From Bacteroidota bacterium (lineage in GTDB: Bacteria > Bacteroidota > Bacteroidia > AKYH767-A > OLB10), in NCBI GenBank assembly GCA_016722525.1, contig JADKJB010000005.1, forward strand, positions 186,001-250,000: a DNA stretch of 64,000 nucleotides, written 5' to 3'. This document shows positions 10,401-22,273 of the stretch, one piece after another. Below the pieces are notes generated by a model. The model ran no database searches. It was not told where the DNA came from and saw only the letters and a program-made list of their open reading frames with translations. The position numbers and the translations under genes are program-made. Every line of letters begins with the position of its first letter. Position 1 is the first letter of the stretch.

Positions 10401-10618
10401 ACAATGGTATTGGAAGAGCTGAAGCAGCGACCATCAAAAATCGAAAACTTATAGGTCATGAATCTCTGGGAATGAAAATGACAGCCGAGAGAGTGCTAAT
10501 GCTGGAACGTCTTACCAATAAAAAAGTGAAAATAGCCGTGCACGATTTAAAAGACGAAAAGGAAAATGCTGCCGGAACAAGAGTAGAAATTGAAATTGAT
10601 ATCGAAGAATTCATATGA
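7451..10618 (+). CDS. propeller-sensor histidine kinase (LytS-type)
   Basis: A ~1055-residue membrane sensor kinase. After a signal peptide (FPLLFFLLIHFHGTYGQ), about a dozen Reg_prop blades (xDKNGFIWIGTNEGLNKF type) fill the periplasmic part to ~residue 690. A Y_Y_Y-type domain follows (FGYQLVGFDKEMIYTGTNHI), then one membrane segment (WFQIIVFTLLCLAAYGLYYL). The cytoplasmic part is His_kinase (LytS class): AQMNPHFIFNSLNSIQQFIS with the phospho-accepting His near residue 855. An HATPase follows with an N-box NAIIHGLL and GIGRAEA. The next gene overlaps by 4 nt and encodes its likely partner regulator. Candidate starts are ATG 7451 and ATG 7460; the promoter box ends at 7441, which rules out starts further upstream. 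The ligand is unknown; in this family propellers often sense glycans. Confidence 0.92.
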   Translation: MVFMNSSKKKPFPLLFFLLIHFHGTYGQENPTSFQHLSIENGLTSNHINCVLQDKNGFIWIGTNEGLNKFNGYSLKTFRNIEDDSLSLASNFITCGYKDSKNRLWFGGDFLCYCNPDVEKFTNFNFIEGDKTGINSQYINAIVEDDAGVIWVGTRNGLCAFNEATKKFATFLQDTSVIKTSVDARNFITGLVADKYGVLWVATMHGLHQFNTKTKKFVVPAPQDSTLAALANLDINSFCLDNSRNIWIAAADSNLFYFNRQQKYLQKINYNLYCDKSLSFIIGNINCDKSGKIWLASGFNGIIVLNPETNEWKKYQHDMFDAKSLVDDKTQCVFEGVSGLIWIGTHRGGVDRIQPYPDKFHSYVLQPGKPASLCNNDITIGLEDSKGNLWLGAKEGMMYFDRITNAFTCFKHEALNENSLSSNTIYTITKDSGDNLWIGTNKGFNYFNIKTKRWKHYFQIKNDINALPGVEVFDSYVRKDGTVLAGTNGSVCLFNPATETFTTRFNNENINHLRRNNYITTFEHSDGTLWLSTSSTGILHVTSSFQVIDSFFLSGGFNAASVHQFVEDTKRNVWMATTKGLYRWNNSTSNFTVFNSAELGLSGDIKSVVAENEKSVWISTVTGISQLVFKSESEIEFVKKFDESDGLQGNTFNNFAGIKLNSGELFFGGINGFNLFNPASIHYNKFIPQVRIIAFKVFDKELQFDKEIDSIVQINLSYGQNFFTFEMGALSFDHPEKNQFGYQLVGFDKEMIYTGTNHIASYTNIPPGNYVLHIIASNNDGVWNTEGIRINLSIVPPFWKTNWFQIIVFTLLCLAAYGLYYLRIKKIKNDEKIKSEINKQIAEARLTALSAQMNPHFIFNSLNSIQQFISESEKENALKYLSKFSKLIRLVLQNANKNSTTIRNEVSMLEFYLELESLRFSNKFSYQITVDDRINKDGIEIPSMVLQPYVENAIIHGLLNKTTNGNLEIKISQINNSIICVIEDNGIGRAEAATIKNRKLIGHESLGMKMTAERVLMLERLTNKKVKIAVHDLKDEKENAAGTRVEIEIDIEEFI

Positions 10619-11364
10619 TTTACGCAATTATTGTAGAAGACGAAAAACGGAGTGCTAAACTCCTTGTGAATTTGTTGGAGGAGTACTGTGCTGATGTGGA
10701 AGTGGTGGGAATAGCGGCAACTGTTGCTGAAGGATTTCAGCTCATCAAAAAAAAAGCACCAGACGTTATTTTTCTCGACATAGAGATGCAAAAAGAAACA
10801 GGCTTTGATTTACTTAACAAGTTTGATGAAATAAAATTCGAAATTATTTTTACCACAGCATTTGAAAATTACGCACTCAAAGCAATTAAGTTTTGCGCCA
10901 TTGACTATTTGCTAAAACCTATTGATGTTGATGAACTTAAAGTAGCAATAGAAAAAGTAATACGCATTCAGCAAAAGAATACACTAAATAAAAAATTGGA
11001 AGCCTTTATTCAAAATATGCGGAGTAACAACCCCAGCCAGTTTCAAATAGCGTTGCCCTCCACGGATGGAATGAGCATTGTGCGTGTGAGTGAAATTCTT
11101 TATTTAAAATCCGACAGACAATACACGATTTTTTGTTTAACGTCGGGAGAAAAGATTTTGACCTCCAAAAATTTGGGGGAATATGAGGAACTTTTACTGG
11201 AACATAATTTTTTTAGAGCCCATCATTCCTCCCTTATTAATTTGAATGAAGTGAAAAAATATTCACGTGGCGAGGGGGGATACGCACTGATGAGCAATGG
11301 CGACCAAATTGATATCTCCAAACGAAAAAAGGAAGCTTTTTTAAAGCAGTTTTTAAAACAGTAA
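10615..11364 (+). CDS. LytTR-family response regulator
   Basis: A 249-residue regulator whose ATG overlaps the kinase stop (ATGA), so the two are translationally coupled. The N-terminal receiver has VEDE (acidic pocket), the phospho-acceptor Asp55 in VIFLDIEMQ, TTAFENYALKAIKF, and the conserved Lys-Pro of LLKPID. The C-terminal LytTR DNA-binding domain is recognised by ILYLKSDRQYTIF, the ending FFRAHHSSLINLNEVKKYSR, and GGYALMSNGDQIDISKRKK. It should bind direct repeats in target promoters when phosphorylated by the upstream kinase. No adjacent target is obvious; a secreted T9SS protein starts 165 nt downstream on the same strand and could be one. Confidence 0.95.
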   Translation: MIYAIIVEDEKRSAKLLVNLLEEYCADVEVVGIAATVAEGFQLIKKKAPDVIFLDIEMQKETGFDLLNKFDEIKFEIIFTTAFENYALKAIKFCAIDYLLKPIDVDELKVAIEKVIRIQQKNTLNKKLEAFIQNMRSNNPSQFQIALPSTDGMSIVRVSEILYLKSDRQYTIFCLTSGEKILTSKNLGEYEELLLEHNFFRAHHSSLINLNEVKKYSRGEGGYALMSNGDQIDISKRKKEAFLKQFLKQ

Positions 11365-11528
11365 CCACTCTTCTTTCCCACCTGTAAAGTAATAGTGGCC
11401 AGCTGTCAATTATTGCTTCTTTTTGATAGTTGTTTCATCTAAATTAGCGTATAAACCGGGGCTGGTTAATCTCCTAAACTGATTTTAGGATCCAAAAGGA
11501 ACGGCTATTTATCATATATACTAAGCAG

Positions 11529-14293
11529 ATGAGAATAACTATGGATAATTTTTATACATTTATAAGAGTAACATTTTTATTGCATTTGGTTATGTCATTT
11601 CAGGTAAAAGCGCAACCCATAATCCAATGGCAAAAATGCCTGGGAGGCACTAAAATGGATAATGGCTATTCATTAAAAACAACTTATGACGGCGGCTACA
11701 TTTCTGCTGGCGAATCTTTATCCAATGATGGAGATGTAACCATGCATCATGGAAGTACCGACACCTTAGATATTTGGATAGTAAAGACGGATGCAACAGG
11801 AACTATTCAATGGCAAAAATCATTTGGTGGTTCCAAAACCGATTTTAGTTCTTGTATTATCCAAACTACTGACAGTGGTTATGTTTTTGTGGGAACAACC
11901 TACTCCAGTGATGGAGACCTAACTTTGAATATGGGAAATGCTGATATTTGGGTTGTTAAATTGGATGCAGCTGGAAACCTGCAATGGCAAAAGTCATTTG
12001 GTGGAACTGGAATAGATTTGGGAAGAACAATAAAACAAACTTTTGATGGCGGATTTATATTGGGCGCAACAACTTTTTCCAATGATGGAGATGTAAGTGG
12101 CAATCATGGATTATCCGATTTATGGTTGGTAAAATTGGATGTAGCAGGAAATTTGCAATGGCAAAAATGTTTAGGTGGAACATCTTACGAAGGTGGTTTA
12201 GTAAACACAAGCAATACAGGATTTAATTTTACAGATGTCTCAATTACTCAAACTGCCGACAGTGGTTATTTTATGGCGAGTGCATCCTGCTCGAATGACG
12301 GAGACCTTACTTTTCATCACGGTAGCACAGCCCAGGGGTACACCGATTATTGGATGGTTAAATTAAACAGTTCAGGAGTTATTTCTTGGCAGCAATCATT
12401 GGGGGGTACGCAGCCTGATTATATTTCTTCCGCATCGCAAACAACTGATGGTGGTTATATTTTAGCAGGAAGCACTTTGAGTAATGATGGCGATGTAAGT
12501 GGACGACATGGAAATGCCTACGATTTTTGGATTGTAAAAGTAGATGCGACAGGTACAGTGCAATGGAAAAATACTTTGGGCGGTACCGGTGGCGATAGAG
12601 CCTATGACATTTTTGAAACAACAGACGGAGGTTATTTTGTTTCAGGCCAAACAGGTTCGCCAAATAATGGGGATGTGGCAGGTAGGCGCGGAGGAGGAAG
12701 TGATGCATGGGTTTTGAAATTGGATGTCTCAGGAATTTTACAATGGCAAAAATGTTTGGGGGGCTCTAATTATGATTATGCAACAGCAGGGTTTCAAACT
12801 GCTGATGGCGGTTATATGGTGGAAGGATGGACGGGGTCAAACAATAATGATGTTGCCGGAAATCACAGTTCTGGAGCTAATGTTATTGCAACATACAATG
12901 ATTTGTGGATGGTTAAACTTTCTCCGGTTTCTTCTAATGTAGTTAAGGGAAATGTGTTTGAAGACTTAAATGCAAACTGTATTAAAGACTCCGCCGAAAT
13001 AGGCTTGAAGGGAAGATTAATTAAAGCCATGCCGGGGAACTATTTTGCAAGCACCGATGTGCTTGGAAACTATACGTTGTTTGTAGATTCGGGGGCTTAC
13101 CTGATAAGTCATATTCCACCTTCATATTATAATCAATCATGTCCTGCAGCTGCAGGAACTTATAATGTTTCCATTAATTCTGCAACACCCAATTCATTCG
13201 GGATTGATTTTGCTGATACCCTTACTTCTCATTGCGCCGACTTGGAAGTGAGTATTGCAACTTCTTATTTACGGGCATGCAGAAAAAATACCTATGTAAT
13301 TCAATACAAAAATACCGGAGCAACAGATGCGGTTAATGTTGCCGTGTCTGTAAATTTTAGTTCGCAAATAATTCCTCTTACCAGCAGCATCCCATGGATC
13401 GGGCAATACCTTTTAATTTAGATACCGTGCGCGCAGGTCAAACCGGCTTTATTGGTATCACCGATTCCATCTCCTGCAATGCAACTTTGGGGGATACGTT
13501 ATGTACTACCGTGAATATTACAACTTCCTCTGTGGAATGTGATAGCAACAACAACAGTGCAAGCGATTGCCATATTGTAATTGGTTCCTGCGACCCAAAT
13601 GGATTGGAAGTTCAATCGCAAGTTGGCAACAGTGGATATGTGATACAAGAAAATATTTATAATACGGATAGTTTGACGTATTTGATCCATTTTCAAAATA
13701 TTGGAAATGATACTGCTTTTACTGTGATAGTCAGAGATACGCTGAGCAATTTATTAGATGTTGCATCCATTAATTCCATAGCTACAAGCCATTCCTATAC
13801 GTTTAGAATTTATGAGCAAGGTATTTGTGAATGGACGTTTAACAACATTCTTCTGCCTGACAGCGCAACAAATGAATTACTCAGTCAAGGGTTTATTAAA
13901 TTTACCGTACAGCAAACTCCGGGTAATGCAGCAGGCACTACTATTCCAAACACAGCTGCTATTTGGTTTGACTATAATCAATTCTTAGCCACCAACAGCA
14001 CATTTAATTTTATTCAGAGTATAGTGAGCACACCAACCATTTACCCGTCAAATGCAGCCGCAAGCATTTATCCCAATCCGTTTAGTGTTTCAGCTACACT
14101 GGCAATAAATAAGAAATTAAAAAATGCAGAACTGATTATTTACAATGTGGTTGGAGAAGAAGTTCGTCGGGTTAAAAATATTTATTCAAATGTAATACCT
14201 ATTGAACGTGGTAAATTGTGTAGCGGAATATATGCATATAAAATTGTACAGGGGAATAGCATTGTTATAAATGGAAAATTTAGTGTGGAGTGA
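11529..14293 (+). CDS. T9SS-exported repeat protein with DUF7619-like domain (frameshifted)
   Basis: It begins with a signal peptide ending VKAQP; a second in-frame ATG at 11541 is equally plausible. Seven ~60-residue repeats follow, with the pattern WQKxLGGTxxD...TxDGGYIxAGxSxSNDGDV...D.WIVKLD. After them come a SdrD_B-like segment (VKGNVFEDLNANCIKDSAEI) and a DUF7619-like adhesive domain (SCDPNGLEVQSQ, LIHFQNIGNDTAFTVIVRDTL, AAIWFDYNQ). The end is a T9SS type A domain (IYPNPFS...SGIYAYKI). The frame breaks at the TTTT run 13411-13414: the first frame ends at 13421, and the second (open from 13394) continues to 14293. One missing T restores a ~921-residue protein. Surface or secreted; function unknown. 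Confidence 0.8.
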
Positions 14294-14354
14294 TACAAGA
14301 TACAACCTATTTTCAGCTGGATAGGACGAATTTATTAATTAAAAAAATGTTACT

Positions 14355-17278
14355 ATGAATTATAAACAGGCTACCTGCATTTTAGTATTGCTGTTTTTAT
14401 ATAGCAGCGTAAACGCACAACGATGGATGTCATCTCCATACCTGAAAGCGAAACCTGATTCCTCAGGGAATTTTAATTTTTATGATATTCAAAAAGCATT
14501 TCTTAAGTATGAAAAGAAGTATGATAGAAAAAATAAAATAGAAGAGGATGCCGATAAGGACGAAGGGTCAGGTGAAGACGAAGGCAAGTTTGATGGGTAT
14601 ATGCAATATAAGCGCTGGGAATGGTTTACTGAGCAACGGGTCTATCCTACAGGGACCTTTCCTGCTTTAGAAATGATTCAAAGTGAATATCAAAAATTTG
14701 TGGATAAAGCAACTTCCTTAGGGCACAGTAGCAATTATAAATCCTCTTCAAATACGTGGTTAAATCTTTCTTCTCCTACTATGCCTGCAGGTACCTGGGC
14801 CGGAATGGGTAGGGTAAATTGTTTAGCTTTTTTACCCGGAAACAATAACACACTTTTTATTGGCGCTGCCTGCGGAGGTGTTTGGAAAAGTACCGACGGT
14901 GGACAGACTTGGGCTATACTGAACACCGATCAACTTCCATCTTTAAGTATAACTAGCATTTGCATTGACCCTAGCAATACGAGCAACATTTACCTTGCCA
15001 CAGGTGATAATTTTACGGGTATTGCGGGTTCTTTAAAACCAGGACATTACAGTGCGGGAATTTTCAAATCGAACGATGGAGGACAAACATGGGTGCTGGC
15101 AGGAATGCCATCTGTACAATCACAACAATTTATCCCTCAGCAAATGATTATTGACCAGGTTAATCCTGCTATAATGATTCTGGCATCTAATACCGGTATC
15201 TGGAAAACAATAGATAGCGGAACGAACTGGACACTTCAACAACCCGGTTTTTTTTATAGTATGGAATTTAATCCGTTAAATCACAATGTAGTTTTTGCAA
15301 CCGACTGGCAAGGCTTATGGCGTTCCAATAACAATGGAACAACATGGACCTACCGAGGTGGTGGATATCCTAACACATTCGGAGTTGCAGGCAGAGTTAC
15401 TTTAGCGGTAACACCTGCTGATACCAATATCGTTTACACATGGGGAAAAATAGCTAATGCCACTACAAAGTTTAAGAAATATACCAATGCAGGAAACACA
15501 TTTAATGGATTCGTAAATATGACCGACCCATATTCCATTGCATCACCTTATGGGTTTGTTGACATGGCTATTGGAGTTTCAAAAACAAATGCGCTTAATG
15601 TGATAGTGGGTGGAGTAACCAGCGCCAAAAGTTTAAATGGAGGAACATCATGGGTACAAGGGTCAGATTATTTAAATCATTTGCTTCCCAATTATTTTCA
15701 TGGCGACATAAAAAAAATAATTTATGAACCAGGCAGTGGCACTAAACTATACGCACTTAATGATGCCGGACTTGCAGTGAGTGCAGACAATTCTCTAACC
15801 TGGACGAACATAAGTAATGGATTGCAAATAACCGACATTTATAAAGTGGCCAGTGACCCGTCTAATGCAGACATTATTTATTACGGGTCACAAGACAATG
15901 GGAGCAATCGGTGGAACAATGCGAATGACAGCATTGAATTTTTAAATGGTGGAGATGGTTTTCAGCCACTGGTGGACCCCAACCATCCTGATACAATTTT
16001 TACAAGTGCTCAAATTGGCAATTTTAAAAAATCAACTGATGGTGGAGTAACTTTTTTTTCTGCATCTCCAGGTGTAACACTGTGGAATCCTCCATTTATG
16101 TTCAATCCTTTGAATTCACAAACAATGTATGCGGGTTGCTCATCAGGATTAAAAAAATCAATTATGGGGGGTATACAAGGAAGTTATGTGAACATGACTT
16201 TGAATAGTCTTACCTTCATTAAGACATTTGATGTTTCAAAAGCAGATACAAATTACCAGTACGCGGCATCAACAGATTCAATGATTAAGACTACAAACAA
16301 CGGTGTTACCTGGACATTAATCACATCAGGATTGCCGGTCAATTTAGCAGCTATAAGTTACGTTACATGCAGTTCGTCCAACCCAAATAAAGTATGGGTA
16401 ACTTTTTCAGGATATTCAGCGGGCAATAAAGTTTATATGTCAAATGATGGAGGAAATACCTGGATAAATTATTCAGGCACCCTACCAAATATTCCGATTA
16501 ACTGTATGGTTTATGTTGAAGGCAGTAATGATGAAATTTATATCGGAACTGATTTTGGAGTTTTTTACCGCGATGCATGGTCGCCTGATTGGTCGCCTTT
16601 CAATACCGGATTGCCAAATGTAATTGTTGGTCATCTTGACATTCACTATGGCTCTATGAAAATACGAGCCGGAACGTATGGTAGAGGGATATGGGAAACT
16701 AATTTGCTGCTAACCGGAACCTTGCCTGTGGAACTACTCAGTTTTACCGGCAATCACAACGCAATAACCAATGCAAACGATTTAAAATGGACAACAGCAT
16801 CAGAAATTAATGTCAGTCATTTTGATGTGATGAAAAGTAACGATTCCAAATATTTTTCTAGTATTGGACAGTTAAATGGCGCCGGAAATTCAAGCCAGAT
16901 TAAAAATTATGTTTTTTATGATAGGGAAAATACCCTCGGCTCTAATTATTACTATCTTAATCAAATTGACTTTAATGGTCAGTCAATGCCGTCCAATATT
17001 ATTTACATTCGAAATGGTGATGATGCTAATACTATTGCACTTTTCCCCAATCCTGCAAGCGATAAAATCCAATTCCAGTTTTTAAGAAACAACGAAATTT
17101 ATGATTTGGAGTTGTATGATGTCGTAGGTCAGCAAATTATTATTCAACCTGCAGTAAAAATTAGTGCTGATAAAAATAACACGTTTGATATTTCATTTTT
17201 AAATTCAGGGGTTTACTTTTAAAACTTACCAGTAATTTAACTAATCATTACTTGAATGGCAGGTTTGTTAAAAAATAA
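14355..17278 (+). CDS. T9SS BNR/sortilin-like propeller protein, paralogue 1
   Basis: The signal peptide (ILVLLFLYSSVNAQR) is followed by an acidic/lysine-rich N-region (NKIEEDADKDEGSGEDEGKF, then MQYKRWEWFTEQRVYPTGTF). Many BNR/Asp-box units follow (GGVWKSTDGGQTW, GIFKSNDGGQTWVLAG, YMSNDGGNTWINY), giving a sortilin/Vps10-like propeller. A T9SS domain closes it (ALFPNPASDKIQFQFL). The frame stops at 17220 just after SGVYF. In the paralogue next door this point reads VYFLKLTSNL, and one extra T in the TTTT run at 17217 gives the same tail here (LKLTSNLTNHYLNGRFVKK, stop 17278). So the natural protein is ~974 residues. Exported; ligand or substrate unknown. Confidence 0.82.
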
Positions 17279-17283
17279 TATAG

Positions 17284-20216
17284 ATGCTGATGAAAAATAA
17301 TTTTGCGTACTATCTTCTATTCCTGATATTTATTTGTAGCAATGCAAGAGCACAACGTTGGCTGGAAGATTCATACTTGAAAGCGAAACCCGATAGCTCA
17401 GGCAACTATAATTTTTATGATGTCCAAAAAGCCTTTCTGAAGTATGAAAGAAAACAGGAAAGAAAAAATAAAATAGAAAATGATGCAGATAAAGACGAAG
17501 GTACTGGCGAAAATGAAGGAAAGTTTGTGGGTTATATGCAATACAAACGATGGGAATGGTATAATGAACAACGCGTTTTCCCATCTGGAGAATTCCCAAG
17601 CGTAGAGATGGTCTTAGAGGAATATAAAAAATTTAAGACCACTTCCTTGTCATCCCAGCGAACCTCTGAAGTAAATAAAACAACGAGTGCAGGTTGGGTT
17701 AACTTAACCGCGCCATTGGTTCTTACAGGCAGCAGTGCCGGCACCGGAAGAGTAAATTGTATGGCTTTTATGCCAGGTAACATCAACTCTTTTTTAATTG
17801 GTACTGCTTGCGGTGGGGTATGGAAAACAGTAAATGGCGGATTAAATTGGACAGTTTTAAATACAGATAATCTGCCCTCTTTAAGTATAGCCAGTATAGC
17901 CATTGACCCACTAAACACCAATACTATTTATATAGCAACCGGAGATAATTTTGCGGGCATTCCTAACTTTTTTAAAACCTTGCAAGGGCATTTTAGTGCA
18001 GGTATTTTTAAATCAACGGATGGGGGTCTCACATGGAATCCAACCGGGTTGTCGTATCAGCAAACCGATTTGCTTTATCCTCAACAACTTATTATTGATC
18101 CTGTTGTACCGTCTACACTCTTACTGGTTTCGAGTACCGGGATCTGGCGCAATACCACTGGCGCAATTGGTGCATGGACCAATGTTAAAGCCGGAAGTTT
18201 TTATAACATTGAGTTTAATCCTCTTGACAGAAATATTGTGTATGCTACAAATGGTCAGGGTCTATGGCGTTCAGACAATAATGGAGTAAACTGGATTTAT
18301 AAAGGTGGTGGATATTCCAATCTTACCGGCGGAAGAGTATCACTGGCAATTACTCCTATTGATACCAGTTATATTTATTTGTGGGGTCCTACTTTGGGAG
18401 TAAAGCGTTCTTTTAATAGTGGAACTTCTTTCAATTCGATATCTAATCCCGATGCAATAATTCTTCCTTATGGATATGGTGATAGAGCAATTGCCGTGTC
18501 ACCATTGAATAAACTCAAATTGCAAGTTGGCGGTGGAAATGCCTCGCTGAAATCCAGCAACGGAGGATTTAATTGGACACCATCCTCCACCTGGTCGAAT
18601 CATTTATCCCCTGATTATATTCATCAGGATGTAAAAAAATTTGTGTACGCTCCCGGAGGTGCAAAGCTGTATGTACTCACTGATGGTGGCATTTTTGTTA
18701 CAACAAACGATGGCGCAACTTGGACCAATCTTAGCAATGGCTTGCAGATAGCCGAAATTTATAGAATTACAAGCAGCCCTTTCAATAAAGACACCATATA
18801 TTATGGTTGTCAAGATGCGGCAACAAACCTTTGGGATGGTATTAATAACTCCTCATCGCAAGTGCTAAGCAGCGACGGAATGCAATCGTTGATAGATTAT
18901 ACCAACCCCAAAATTGTTTTCGCGTGTAAACCCTCGGGAGACTTAAAAAAATCTGTGGATGGTGGCCAAAATTTTGTTCTTGCATCTCCTGGTCAATCAC
19001 CTTGGATCACACCTTATGTAATGAATCAAAAAAATCCTCAAACCATGTACATCGGTACAAATTCAGGAGTTCAAAAATCATATAGTCAAGCAGTTTTTTT
19101 AAGTTGGTTTAATGTTTCACCTGGCGTGGTTGATAGCGTAACTTCATTGGCTGTAACCAAAGCAGATACCAACTATGTGTATGCATCAAAGTTTGGAAAA
19201 ATAGTAAAGTCCGTTGATGGTGGAGCTAATTGGACAAATATTACTGCAGGGTTACCTTTGAACGCCAACTTCTTAATTCCTGCCGGTATTTCATTTATTG
19301 TAGTGAGCCCCACCAACCCGCTAAAGGTGTGGATTACACTATCAGGTTATTCCGCCGCAAACAAGGTTTTTCAATCTGTTGATGGGGGCAGTACCTGGAA
19401 TAATTATTCCGGTACACTTCCAAATATTCCAATCAATTGTATAACCTATGTGAATGGAAGCAACGATGAAGTTATTATTGGAACTGACTTTGGTGTTTTT
19501 ATAGAGATAATTCATTGCCCGATTGGTTGTCGTATAACACAGGATTGCCAAATGTGATTGTAAACCACCTCGACATTCAATATAGTGCCATGAAATTAAG
19601 AGCTGGCACATACGGAAGAGGACTTTGGGAAACAGATTTGCCGGTTATAACGGGGACTCTTCCTGTTGAATTATTGAGTTTTACCGGTACCTTTAGCAAG
19701 GTCCACAATTGCAACGATTTATTTTGGTCAACCGCATCAGAAATTAATTGCAGTTATTTTGATATAATGAAAAGCAACGACGCAAAATATTTTTCAAAAA
19801 TAGCTCAAGTTACTGGTGCAGGAAATTCAACACAAATAAGAAACTATATGTTTTCAGATAAAGTATTTAACAATAGCATCAATTATTATTATCTTAATCA
19901 GGTGGACTTTGACGGGAAGGAAACACCTTCCAATATTATTTCCATTCGCACAGGTGATGCTGCAAATAGTATTGCTCTTTTCCCTAATCCTGCCAGCAAT
20001 ATAATTCAATTTCAGTTTTTAAGACAAAATGAAATTTATGATTTAGAGTTGTATGATATTTTAGGCAAACAAATCACTATGCAACCCGAAGTAAAAATTA
20101 GTGCTGATGAAAATAGCAAATTTAATATTTCATTTTTACATGCAGGGGTTTATTTTTTAAAGCTAACGAGTAATTTGAACGGTGATTTTTTATATGGAAG
20201 GTTTGTGAAAAAATAA
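17284..20216 (+). CDS. T9SS BNR/sortilin-like propeller protein, paralogue 2 (frameshifted)
   Basis: A tandem duplicate of the preceding gene, 5 nt downstream of its restored stop. The order is the same: signal peptide (NARAQR), KDEG-rich N-region (ENDADKDEGTGENEGKF), BNR units (GGVWKTVNGGLNW, GIFKSTDGGLTWN, FQSVDGGSTWNNY), T9SS tail (ALFPNPASNIIQFQFL, KLTSNLNGDFLYGRFVKK). The frame breaks at the T run 19496-19500: the first frame ends at 19557 after meaningless residues, while the other frame carries YRDNSLPDWLSYNTGLPNVI, matching paralogue 1. One missing T explains it. Full length ~977 residues. An alternative start is ATG 17290. Probably cotranscribed with paralogue 1. Confidence 0.82.
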
Positions 20217-21236
20217 AGAGTACTTTAGCCTCAGAGGCGTTATTTTTTAATTTGTAGCTCATGATTTTATTTAAGTATAAGAATAACTCAACAGACTGAA
20301 TTTTTCCCGTCAGTATATAATTAATTTTTTTGGGCAAAAATTTAATCTAAAACAGGTTTATAAGAATTTGTGGTAAAAGTATTTTATTTTTAAGCGGGGT
20401 GAATAAATTCTAAATGGAGTTGATTTGTTTTTAAAGTCAATCTACTTTCCCCCAACCCTTAGTTGTTTGATCTTTGGAGTTACTCACCAGGTACTTTGGC
20501 TTTTGATGGAATAGCAACTTAGTTGTACCTGAGAGGGCTCTGATAATTTGCAATTTATAATCAATAATATACCTTCAATTATTTCCGTTGTATAGTAATT
20601 ATTCCTAATATAAAACTACATCAAGAACTTTTTTTGTTATATACAACTTAAAACAAATAGTTAACATAAACTTCAAAATCTCTGTAGTTTTTACAATTTC
20701 AAGAATTGACTGCACAATGGTGGAGAATAAAAATCTGATACCAGCACCTCATCACATCAGCTCAAGCGTTCTGCCGTCAGTAAACTTTTCATTTTGGAAC
20801 TTCCATCTATTTTACAACAATTCTATTATTTAATCCAGTGCAGGTAAAGCGCATGACTTGTCAAAATCTAACATTTTAATTATTTCGAAGAGCATCGTGG
20901 GCCGTTGTAACTGCATCACCCATTAAGGTATGGTGTTTTATATGGAGAAAAGTCCCGTCTATTGGGAATTTCTGCAAAGGCAAAAAAGGAGATAATTAAA
21001 TAGCTGCATGAGGCTATTCCATTCCTTTTAAGCGGGGAATTTGCTTGGCCTTCAAGTGTAGAGCTTCACAAATAGAACACGCTCATTCTTTCCATTGTTG
21101 ACAGAATTGATTTTTAAAAGGAACGGTGAAGCAGTGCATTTCTTCCTGGAACGTTTGCACACATGGGTAATCTAAACCATTTACTTAGCACTATTGGCTC
21201 AGTAATTTTGTTTTGGATTTGAGTATCTTTACGGGC
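20217..21236. other. 1-kb intergenic region, nothing convincing
   Basis: No ORF with a recognisable domain on either strand and no clear terminator. Around 20912-21070 a frame reads GEKSRLLGISAKAKKEIIK, a TAG, then LHEAIPFLLSGEFAWP. It looks protein-like and could be a decayed gene, but I cannot assign it. Confidence 0.4.
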
Positions 21237-22273
21237 ATGAAAAAAATCGTGGTTCTGTTTTTTCTGATTTCTGGTCCACTCTTAGCTCAAAATGTGCTAA
21301 TAAATGTTACTGAATTGCCAGTAGCTGCTTCCCTGCGTGGTTTGTCGGTGGTAGATGATAAAATATTTTGGGTGGGAGGTACAATGGGTACGATTTGTAA
21401 AAGTGCTACAGGTGGTAAATCGTTTGAGTGCATGAAGGTGTTGGGTAATGAAGATGCTGATTTTAGGTCTGTATTTGCATTTGATATACGAAAAGCAATT
21501 ATCGCTAATGTGGGAACACCGGCAAAAATTTTCTTACGGAAGATGGCGGCACGTCCTGGCTACAAGTGTATGTGAATACCCACAAAGATGCCTTTATTGA
21601 TGGCATGGACTTTTGGAACGCGAATGACGGCCTAGCCTTTGGCGACCCTATTGAAGGTAAGTTGCTTTTAGTTAATACAGAAGATGGTGGCGCGACATGG
21701 AAGGAATTGCCACGTGAATCGCAACCTGATCTTGAAGAAGGAGAAGCTTCTTTTGCTGCCAGTGGAACTACTATTCGTTGTTTTGAAAATGGAAGAGTGA
21801 TTATTGCTACAGGAGGCAAGGTTTCGCGGTTGCTTCTTTCGAATGATTTTGGCAAATCTTGGAGCACGATCTACACCCCTATTCTTCAAGGAGAAGCTAC
21901 TACCGGCATTTTTTCATTCGACTTCATCAATAAAAATGAAGGGATTATTGTTGGTGGCGACTACCAAATAGATTCTCTGAAAATGGATCATGTTTTTTAT
22001 ACTTCCAATGGCGGCATGGGTTGGCAGCGCCCCGTTGCCCCTACCAATGGCTATCGCGAATGTGTGCTGATTGTAAATGATAGTATTGCTCTAACAGTAG
22101 GCCCAAACGGGATGGATGTTTCTTATGATGCAGGTAAATACTGGGAATCGTTATCGGACTTGAAGGGTTTTCATACGGTGAAAAAATCTAAAAAAGGGGA
22201 TGCAATTGTATTATCCGGAGCAGCAGGAAAAATTGCGACGATTTCCGCCAAAGCGTTAACGGAAAAACAATAA
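21237..22273 (+). CDS. YCF48/BNR-type propeller protein, frameshifted
   Basis: The ATG at 21237 gives a clean signal peptide (MKKIVVLFFLISGPLLAQN); a TATCTTTA box 12 nt upstream supports this start. The sequence has repeated propeller turns: FWVGGTMGTICKSATGGKSF, LLLVNTEDGGATWKELPRES, SRLLLSNDFGKSWSTIY, VFYTSNGGMGWQRP and DVSYDAGKYWESL. This is the pattern of 'photosystem stability factor YCF48-like' or 'oxidoreductase' proteins of Bacteroidota. The frame breaks near 21530: aligned on the DGG repeat, the sequence should read IFLTEDGGTSWLQVYVNTHK, which needs one extra T in the TTTT run. Full length ~346 residues, no T9SS tail. Probably periplasmic; function unknown. Confidence 0.75.

Noticed and set aside
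20912..21070. Protein-like frame with one TAG (KSRLLGISAKAKKEIIK then LHEAIPFLL)
   Set aside because: Short, no start codon, no family recognised; could be a decayed gene but the evidence is too thin for a feature.
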